Shown in pieces: positions 6,497 to 10,428 of a DNA stretch of 10,428 nucleotides; the stretch's first letter is position 1, and every line of letters starts with the position of its first letter. The notes beneath the pieces were generated by a model. The model saw only the letters and a list, made by a program, of their open reading frames with translations, was not told the DNA's origin and did no database searches. This DNA is from Candidatus Berkelbacteria bacterium (GTDB taxonomy: Bacteria; Patescibacteriota; UBA1384; VFKW01), in the NCBI GenBank assembly GCA_009885355.1, contig VFKW01000003.1:1-10428 (forward strand), read 5' to 3'. Position numbers and translations under genes: made by a program.

Positions 6497-6525
6497 ATTA
6501 TAGATTATTTAGACCTATTTGTAAA
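6497..6525 (-). promoter_or_regulatory. tRNA-Gly promoter
   Basis: On the minus strand TTTACA (6525-6520) and TATAAT (6502-6497) are separated by 17 nt, identical hexamers and spacing to the rnpB promoter. Transcription would start about 20 nt before the mature tRNA. Confidence 0.8.
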
Positions 6526-6557
6526 TGATGAACATTTACCTTATCAATATCAATAAC

Positions 6558-6638
6558 GTCATTCCGGACAGGCTGGGAGCCTAGATCCGGAATCTATTGT
6601 ATTGTATAACTGGATCCCGGATCGGAGTCCGGGATGAC
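6558..6638. repeat. REP-like imperfect palindrome downstream of the Y-family polymerase gene
   Basis: An 81-nt element begins GTCATTCCGGA and ends TCCGGGATGAC, so its ends are inverted repeats matching at 10 of 11 positions. Inner ATCCGGA/TCCCGGAT blocks extend the pairing. Its ends and G+C-rich arms resemble the widespread extragenic palindromes whose ends read GTCATTCC...GGAATGAC. It starts 7 nt beyond the polymerase stop codon, so it may act as the transcript's 3' hairpin. Confidence 0.75.
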
Positions 6639-6645
6639 ATTTCAA

Positions 6646-7884
6646 CTAAAAATTTCGGATTTCAAATCTAGGCTTGCCAAATGAGATGCGATCCGGCGCG
6701 ATCGATTCGTTGTCAGTCAAGATAGCACAGTGGATCGTCGAAGCGCCATATTTATCATTGATTTTATCCATCGCCTTAGAAAGGTCTTGAGTTTTTTGCA
6801 GGTCATCAAATAAAGAAATCGTTTTTACATGATTTTCAATAAGGCCAGAGGTCGAAAATTGGATCGAAAAAGGCTTGTCTGTCGGACTTTGAGAAAATAA
6901 TTCCATTGCAAATTTTATAAGCTGTTGATTGTCTTGGCAGGGCGCAATTCTCTTGGATTTATGCCAGTATCCTCTATCGGCGCCATAATTTGAAAAACCA
7001 ATACCCAAAAAAATTTGAGTAGCCCAAAAACTGTCTTTTCGCAGGCGATATCCGGTTTTTTCGATCAGTTTTAATATTACTTTTTTCGCCCCATCAGGAT
7101 TTCGCAGCTCGGGGGCCAATACATGTGAATGCCCGATAGACTTGGTGCCGGAGGCGATCTCATCGACTTCATGTCCCCGCAGTCGGTAATACCAAGCTTT
7201 GCCCAAAATCCCAAAATGCCTAGAAAGCTCAGGCATCGATTTGTTATAAAAATCAAGCGGCGTATAAATATTCGCCGCATTCAACCGTTTTTCCATCCGA
7301 AAATTAATCCCAGTTAGGTCAGTTAGTACCATCTTGCTATAAATTTCCACCAAATTTTCCAAAGTTATTTCAAATAATCCATCCGGTTTTTTTAGTTCTC
7401 CGGCCATTTTGGCTAAAAATTGATTTGGCCCCAGTCCAACCGAGCACGTCAGCCAGTCTCCAACTTCTTTCAAAATAGCGGATTTTAGTCCGAAAGCCAT
7501 TTTCACACCTTCTTGATGATTGGCATCGCGACCGGTAAGACGGATGGAAAATTCATCGATCGACATCACCTTGATAAATGGGCTAAATTTTTGAGCTACT
7601 TTAATAATTTCTTCGTGATAAATCCGATAAAGTGCCGGCCGAGCCGGCAAAATCACAACCTTGGGATAAATCTTTTTAGCATCCCCGACTCGACATCCAC
7701 CCTTGATCCCGACCGCCTTAGCTTCATAAGAAGCCGCGATGACGCAGCCCGAGTCGCCGACATAAGGCGTCACACAAACCGGCACCCCGCGATAGCTAGG
7801 CTGGACCTGCTGCTCAACACGAGCAAAAAAAGAGTTCATGTCCAAAAAAAGATATCTTGTGTTAGTAGGCTGATCGTTTATCAT
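6646..7884 (-). CDS. dinB: Y-family translesion DNA polymerase (DinB/Pol IV-like)
   Basis: Y-family polymerases copy past damaged template bases with low fidelity. The 412 residues cover palm, fingers, thumb and little finger. The first catalytic motif is FLDMNSFFARVEQQ (D15; F20 matches the steric-gate position of Pol IV). The second is VMSIDEF (107-112) with D110 and E111, so all three metal-binding acids are present. The family block CSVGLGPNQFLAKMAGELKKP lies at 147-167. A helix-hairpin-helix-like segment and the little finger follow. DMN and SIDEF are departures from the usual DMD and SIDEA, and the N terminus is about seven residues longer than Pol IV. The family assignment is firm; the Pol IV versus UmuC-like subgroup is not. 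No UmuD or ImuB partner is adjacent. Only a weak AAGGA lies 14 nt before the ATG, and no clear LexA box was seen. Confidence 0.93.
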   Translation of the reverse strand: MINDQPTNTRYLFLDMNSFFARVEQQVQPSYRGVPVCVTPYVGDSGCVIAASYEAKAVGIKGGCRVGDAKKIYPKVVILPARPALYRIYHEEIIKVAQKFSPFIKVMSIDEFSIRLTGRDANHQEGVKMAFGLKSAILKEVGDWLTCSVGLGPNQFLAKMAGELKKPDGLFEITLENLVEIYSKMVLTDLTGINFRMEKRLNAANIYTPLDFYNKSMPELSRHFGILGKAWYYRLRGHEVDEIASGTKSIGHSHVLAPELRNPDGAKKVILKLIEKTGYRLRKDSFWATQIFLGIGFSNYGADRGYWHKSKRIAPCQDNQQLIKFAMELFSQSPTDKPFSIQFSTSGLIENHVKTISLFDDLQKTQDLSKAMDKINDKYGASTIHCAILTDNESIAPDRISFGKPRFEIRNF

Positions 7885-7917
7885 AGTTATTTTTGAATCC
7901 TTATTATTGTTCGAGCC

Positions 7918-7936
7918 CTGCCTACCGGCAGGCAGG
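7918..7936. repeat. CCTGCC/GGCAGG palindromic repeat
   Basis: A short G+C-rich hairpin lies in AT-rich sequence about 35 nt upstream of the polymerase start, where it would be in the mRNA leader if transcription starts beyond it. The motif resembles short palindromes often scattered in bacterial spacers. Confidence 0.55.
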
Positions 7937-8057
7937 TTGTCGAGTACTATCTTTCACAGAGGCAATCTTTCTCATTATTCATTATTCCTAATTCGTTACT
8001 CAGCCCCTCTCATCCCGACCCCCGAAGGGGCCACCTAATGGCGCAGTGGAGAGCCTG

Positions 8058-8080
8058 CCCTGAGCGATAGCCGAATGGGG
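8058..8080. repeat. CCCTGAGCGA...CCGAATGGGG dispersed-type motif
   Basis: The sequence has inverted CCC/GGG ends and resembles a motif (CCCTGAGCGAAGTCGAAGGG) that I recall as frequent in draft genomes of small uncultivated bacteria. Only one copy is in the window, so its repeat nature is inferred, not shown. Confidence 0.35.
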
Positions 8081-8463
8081 ATCGTCCCTCATTTCCCTAT
8101 TTCTGTCATTTGAATTTTGGATTTGATTTGTCATTGGAAATTTGACATTTGTCATTGCTCAATTTATTCCTAATTCATTATTCATTATTCATGTCCTATA
8201 TTACCGAACAAAAAGCGAACATGCAATATGTGCATATCTTCTTTTTCCACAAGATTTTTTTAGATAAATGATGGGCGTAAATTAATGTTGTTTATAATTA
8301 TGCCAAATGAGTTTTTGGATTTTTTTAGTTAACTTATAAACTCGGTGGAACGGAAATTTGCCCGCAAACCCGCGCGATTTCTCGGCCCTTTTAACTCGTC
8401 TATCTTTGCTATCACTATTTCTCATTAAATACATATCTCATAACTAAAATAAAAATATATAGC

Positions 8464-8482
8464 AATTCCTCCGAAGAGAATT
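8464..8482 (-). terminator. Likely terminator of the two-TM zinc-ribbon-like gene
   Basis: Read on the minus strand, AATTCTC-TTCG-GAG-G-AATT forms a stem with a stable TTCG loop and one bulged G, followed within a few bases by TATATATTTTTATTTT. It lies 11 nt past the stop codon. Confidence 0.65.
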
Positions 8483-8493
8483 ATTAGTATTGT

Positions 8494-8874
8494 TTACATT
8501 TGAATTCTTTTATTTATGATCAGTTTTTTCAATTTTTTTTGAGAACACTCCTGGCATCGATATTGAGGTTTCTTATCGTTTGTCCTATCATAACCGCCAG
8601 GAGCCAAAACCAGTCGTTTAACCAGCTCGGTCTTGCCGCAATCAAAACATTTGCCTTTTTGAATGATTTCCCATTTTTCGATTAATTTACTTTTAAAAAT
8701 AAAACGATCAACCCAGAAAAATATACATCCGCCGATAAGGTTTGCGACAGCAGCAGCAATCCAATCTTCTTTTGTACCCCAGATTGACGGAGAATGTTTA
8801 AAAAAAGCGACGGCAGGCGCGAGAGTAAGAGTCGAAAGTTGCCACCTAAATAGATATAAAATAAATTTTAGCAT
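8494..8874 (-). CDS. Small membrane protein with C-terminal CxxC...CxxC tail, unrecognised family
   Basis: The likely start is the ATG at 8874, with TAGGAGG just upstream; an in-frame GTG at 8898 would add eight residues but would place this ribosome site inside the gene. The 126-residue product has two hydrophobic segments, about 3-25 (aromatic-rich, ending LAPAVAFF) and 37-58 (AAAVANLIGGCIFFWV), ending in the basic RFIFKSK. A soluble tail follows with C76-x2-C79 and C107-x2-C110 in a zinc-ribbon-like arrangement, then a lysine-rich end. I do not recognise the family and assign no function. A zinc-binding tail facing the cytoplasm would fit the positive residues after the second helix. Its promoter region faces that of tRNA-Pro and shares a dyad with it; a terminator follows the stop. 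Confidence 0.8.
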   Translation of the reverse strand: MLKFILYLFRWQLSTLTLAPAVAFFKHSPSIWGTKEDWIAAAVANLIGGCIFFWVDRFIFKSKLIEKWEIIQKGKCFDCGKTELVKRLVLAPGGYDRTNDKKPQYRCQECSQKKLKKLIINKRIQM

Positions 8875-8908
8875 GATCCTCCTATTTACATAATCCACAA
8901 TTAGTATA

Positions 8909-8937
8909 CTACAACTGAAAGTTATTGATAGTTGTAG
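8909..8937. promoter_or_regulatory. Dyad between divergent promoters
   Basis: CTACAACT (8909-8916) and AGTTGTAG (8930-8937) are perfect 8-bp inverted repeats 13 nt apart. The dyad touches the minus-strand TATACT (8908-8903) of the small membrane-protein gene and contains the -35 (TTGATA, 8925-8930) of the tRNA-Pro promoter. Position and spacing suit an operator, but no regulator is known and chance cannot be excluded. Confidence 0.5.
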
Positions 8938-8953
8938 ATATTTCTGATATAAT
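8925..8953 (+). promoter_or_regulatory. tRNA-Pro promoter
   Basis: TTGATA (8925-8930) and TATAAT (8948-8953) are 17 nt apart, and TGA before TATAAT gives an extended -10. Transcription would start about 27 nt before the tRNA. Confidence 0.85.
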
Positions 8954-8986
8954 AATTAAGTTAAAAGATTCATTCAAAGGCAGCTC

Positions 8987-9060
8987 CGGGGTGTAGCACA
9001 GTTGGCTAGTGCGCCTGTTTTGGGAACAGGAGGTCGAAGGTTCGAGTCCTTTCACCCCGA
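8987..9060 (+). tRNA. tRNA-Pro (anticodon UGG)
   Basis: Acceptor arms CGGGGTG and CACCCCG pair perfectly with the C1-G72 pair typical of bacterial tRNA-Pro, and the discriminator is A. The anticodon arm CCTGT-TTTGGGA-ACAGG gives UGG. The T arm GAAGG-TTCGAGT-CCTTT contains one G-T pair. No CCA is encoded, so the tail must be added enzymatically. Confidence 0.96.
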
Positions 9061-9067
9061 CAATTTA

Positions 9068-9093
9068 AAAAGACTTGCTTCGGTGGGTCTTTT
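9068..9093 (+). terminator. tRNA-Pro terminator
   Basis: AAAAGACTTGC (9068-9078) pairs with GTGGGTCTTTT (9083-9093), using several G-T pairs, around a TTCG loop, and ends in TTTT. Confidence 0.8.
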
Positions 9094-9099
9094 ATGTAT

Positions 9100-9132
9100 A
9101 AAAATCCCGCTTAGGTATATTACTTAAGCGGG
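9100..9132 (-). terminator. Minus-strand terminator of the 9.2-9.8 kb genes
   Basis: CCCGCTTAGG (9106-9115) and CTTAAGCGGG (9123-9132) pair over 10 positions with one G-T, around a 7-nt loop. The run ATTTTTAT follows only in the minus direction. Confidence 0.8.
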
Positions 9133-9261
9133 GAAAGAAATTATTGGGGATTTAACCCAAATTTGAAATGCGTGGGGAGCCGGCCACGGCAAAGTAGTCA
9201 TTCCACCACACGCCCAGATCACTCTGCTGTTATTTGGATCAATTGCTACACAAGCGCTCAT
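9124..9261 (-). CDS. Possible 45-residue ORF overlapping the upstream gene by ATGA
   Basis: The ATG at 9261 overlaps the TGA of the 195-residue gene as ATGA, the classic geometry of translational coupling. The frame stays open for 45 codons and its TAA (9126-9124) lies within the terminator stem, so it would fill the space between gene and terminator exactly. The product begins MSACVAIDPNNSRVIWACGG, has two cysteines and ends ISFPA. No family is recognised. Against it: 45 open codons can occur by chance, and no separate ribosome site is evident. It could also be the remains of a longer frame. Confidence 0.4.
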   Translation of the reverse strand: MSACVAIDPNNSRVIWACGGMTTLPWPAPHAFQIWVKSPIISFPA

Positions 9262-9845
9262 ACTTTAGCTTTCATTTTTTGCTCACCGACCAGCACCACG
9301 CTGAAGAAGTTGCGCTCGAGTTCAGCCCAGTAGAAGTAGAGCTCGCGACCGTCAGGATGGCAGTCGAAGCGCGGCGCATACCTGCGGTCGTCGCGCCGGA
9401 GGAAGGAATCCGGATCGGTAGCTTCGAAGAGGTATATTCCGTGTTTCCACAGGACTTCCGGAAGCTCCGTCAGTAGATCGTCCGTCTTGAGGACGGCGCA
9501 GATGTCAGCAAACTTCTTGAAGGAATAGTGGTCGTTCGCAACCCGTTCGTTGCGGGCGGAGAGGTTACGGAAGGACTGATCCATGTATTGAACGAGAAGT
9601 AGTTTCTCTCCTTCCGGTTTCACGATTCCTTTTTGCCACTTGTCGAGGTAAAAGTGAACACTGGAATCGAGACCCGAAGGGATATTCTCCATCATTCTCT
9701 TGATCCTATCGGCATCGTCCTCGTGCCAGCAGCCACAGTAATCAGTTACAATAACACCGAGGTCGAATTTTCTAATCCCATTATTTTCTGTGATTACAAT
9801 CTTTCTTCCCCCCGGTGTTACTATCTCTTTTGTGATTTCGGACAT
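9258..9845 (-). CDS. Unrecognised 195-residue protein, G+C-rich
   Basis: I do not recognise this protein. The start at 9845 is supported by GAGGTGG, 8 nt before the ATG. It is soluble, with no signal peptide or membrane segment. Residues 1-30 look like beta strands (IVTPGGRKIVITENNGIRKFDLGVIVTDY). A charged middle follows, with CGCWHEDD near 37-44, and an aromatic end (ELYFYWAELERNFFSVVLVGEQ). Cysteines are few and make no metal motif. From about residue 50 to 190 the coding strand is visibly richer in G and C at third codon positions than any neighbour, for example CGC, GAC, CTC and TTC codons, while the first 40 codons are nearer the local average. This could mean transfer or selection for expression. 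It may be the first gene of a two-gene unit with the small ORF after it. Confidence 0.75.
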   Translation of the reverse strand: MSEITKEIVTPGGRKIVITENNGIRKFDLGVIVTDYCGCWHEDDADRIKRMMENIPSGLDSSVHFYLDKWQKGIVKPEGEKLLLVQYMDQSFRNLSARNERVANDHYSFKKFADICAVLKTDDLLTELPEVLWKHGIYLFEATDPDSFLRRDDRRYAPRFDCHPDGRELYFYWAELERNFFSVVLVGEQKMKAKV

Positions 9846-9887
9846 TTAAGTCCACCTCTTTCTCCCTTGCGGGTCGATTAATTGTAA

Positions 9888-9948
9888 TTGCGCGTAGCTC
9901 TCAATATCTATAATAATCATAAATAATAGGAGCTATACGTAAACGCAA
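9888..9948. repeat. Interrupted inverted repeat
   Basis: Arms TTGCG and TAGCTC (9888-9900) match GAGCTA and CGCAA (9930-9948) with unequal bulges, enclosing a very AT-rich centre. The CGTAGCTC at 9893-9900 repeats the opening of the dyad repeat after uvrA, hinting at a relation. Confidence 0.45.
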
Positions 9949-10132
9949 GTATCTTGTATAAGTTTCGATTAATGATATTTTAGCACTTTTCGGACGAAAG
10001 TCAAGTGATAGAGTTTATTATATTTGGTCTGGAGATAACCGTCGATTATTATATAAAGGCACAAAAACTGAAACAGAAAAAAATAGTCTGTTCGGTAAAA
10101 CAGATCATCGTATAAATTTTTGTTATTTGTGA

Positions 10133-10143
10133 TATAGTATAAA
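10133..10143 (+). promoter_or_regulatory. -10 region of the right-edge gene
   Basis: Overlapping TATAGT (10133-10138, with TGA before it) and TATAAA (10138-10143) end 10 and 5 nt before the ATG at 10149. No Shine-Dalgarno sequence intervenes, so the mRNA would have little or no leader. No clear -35 was found. Confidence 0.5.
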
Positions 10144-10148
10144 ATATT

Positions 10149-10428
10149 ATGAAGATAAAAAATAAATTTGAAATGCTGAAACTCAAGGCCGCAGGTGGTT
10201 TTTATAATGCAACAAGAGATTGGAATTCTCTTGAAGATGTTATAAAAAGCGGCTTTAAGGGACCAGTGGCTATAAGATTCAAAAAGATAGGCCAGCCCAC
10301 AGAAGTGGGAAGACCGGTTTGTGAGCTTCAAAAAAGAGTTGAAGAGCTTGCAAAACAAGGACTGAATAAATCTTTGATCTATTTCTCAGAGTGGACACCG
10401 CCGGAAACTTTGGTCGCAAACTGTGAGG
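10149..10428 (+). CDS. Partial unrecognised gene running off the right edge
   Basis: The frame is open from the ATG at 10149 to the end of the window, 93 codons. It begins MKIKNKFEMLKLKAAGGFYN and continues through a basic GFKGPVAIRFKKIG segment (about 36-49), a likely helix ELQKRVEELAKQG (about 59-71) and LIYFSEWTPPETLVANCE at the edge. It has no membrane segment or signal peptide in the visible part. The balanced soluble composition and the -10 box just upstream argue for a real gene. I do not recognise the family, and its C-terminal part is not visible. Confidence 0.75.
   Translation, partial: MKIKNKFEMLKLKAAGGFYNATRDWNSLEDVIKSGFKGPVAIRFKKIGQPTEVGRPVCELQKRVEELAKQGLNKSLIYFSEWTPPETLVANCE

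Larger units (their letters stand above)
7885..8493. other. Long repeat-rich intergenic region
   Basis: No supported gene lies in these 600 nt. It holds a CCTGCC/GGCAGG hairpin (7918-7936), two copies of an ATTCCTAATTC-type segment (7981-7998 and 8163-8180), CATTATT runs, a CCCCGAAGGGG hairpin near 8025-8033, and a CCCTGAGCGATAGCCGAATGGGG-type motif (8058-8080). An AT-rich stretch with repeated TTTG/CATT words spans 8104-8158. A direct repeat CGAAC-6 nt-CGAAC lies near 8204-8219, and the dyad ATGCA-ATATG-TGCAT spans 8221-8235. The polymerase promoter must lie here but I could not settle on one. Confidence 0.6.
9846..10148. other. Intergenic region with dyads, no gene seen
   Basis: The spacer separates divergent genes. 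It contains an inverted repeat, TTGCG-CG-TAGCTC (9888-9900) with GAGCTA-TACGTAAA-CGCAA (9930-9948). A near-palindrome ACTTTTCG-GA-CGAAAGT lies near 9994-10010. A hairpin CTGTT-CGGTAA-AACAG (about 10088-10103) has a T run a few bases beyond it on the minus strand. A long open frame here on the minus strand overlaps the plus-strand gene and has no sensible protein character, so I do not call it. Confidence 0.5.

Noticed and set aside
7513..7896. 127-residue plus-strand open frame
   Set aside because: It is antisense to the conserved catalytic half of the Y-family polymerase and has no recognisable protein features.
7885..8235. CRISPR array
   Set aside because: The repeats here are of several different kinds with irregular spacing; none shows a constant repeat length with unique spacers.
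8341..8420. Structured RNA or tRNA in the G+C-rich patch CCCGCAAACCCGCGCGATTT
   Set aside because: No acceptor, anticodon or T arm could be assembled and no paired promoter/terminator was found.
9234..9881. Plus-strand open frames opposite the 195-residue gene
   Set aside because: They are two short overlapping frames without ribosome sites; the minus-strand gene has a good start, a strong ribosome site and a terminator. G+C-rich sequence often leaves the opposite strand open.
9969..10358. 129-residue minus-strand open frame
   Set aside because: It overlaps the better plus-strand gene at 10149, is an implausible mix of Phe, Tyr, Ile, Leu and Cys typical of antisense AT-rich sequence, and has no ribosome site.

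Overview
The window looks like an ordinary chromosomal stretch of a small-genome bacterium, most likely a member of the Patescibacteria (Candidate Phyla Radiation). The inference rests on moderately low G+C, single-gene transcription units, near-leaderless starts with a TATAAT-like box about 6 nt before ATG, tRNA genes that mostly lack an encoded CCA, many short spacer repeats, and UvrA, RNase HII and a Y-family polymerase next to genes I cannot place. The genetic code appears standard: genes stay open and end normally, and the tRNA-Gly anticodon is UCC. The phylum call is inference; marker-gene phylogeny would decide it.

Layout. 1-208: leader with the uvrA promoter and signs of a divergent gene leaving the left edge. 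209-3052 (+): uvrA, followed by a short repeat and a strong terminator. 3151-3768 (+): rnhB, probably leaderless. 3791-4333 (+): rnpB, the RNase P RNA, bacterial type A-like, enlarged to about 540 nt. 4404-4477 (+): tRNA-Gln(UUG). 4571-5338 (+): an exported phosphodiester-glycosidase-family protein. 5505-6191 (-): a SpoIIM-family membrane protein. 6399-6470 (-): tRNA-Gly(UCC). 6558-6638: REP-like palindrome. 6646-7884 (-): Y-family DNA polymerase. 7885-8493: a 600-nt spacer rich in short repeats. 8494-8874 (-): a two-TM protein with a CxxC...CxxC tail. 8987-9060 (+): tRNA-Pro(UGG). 9258-9845 (-): an unrecognised G+C-rich gene, with a possible overlapping 45-codon ORF at 9124-9261. 9846-10148: spacer. 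10149-10428 (+): an unrecognised gene leaving the right edge.

The genes do not form one pathway. DNA maintenance is the commonest theme (UvrA for nucleotide excision repair, RNase HII for ribonucleotide and RNA-DNA hybrid removal, a translesion polymerase), with tRNA supply and maturation second (RNase P RNA, three tRNAs). Almost every gene has its own promoter or terminator.

I found no mobile element, CRISPR array, toxin-antitoxin pair or recognisable defence system, and no convincing undescribed multi-gene system. The parts most worth a second look are the expanded RNase P RNA, the promoter/terminator overlaps with near-leaderless starts, the dyad between the divergent promoters at 8.9 kb, and the G+C-rich orphan gene with its small overlapping ORF.
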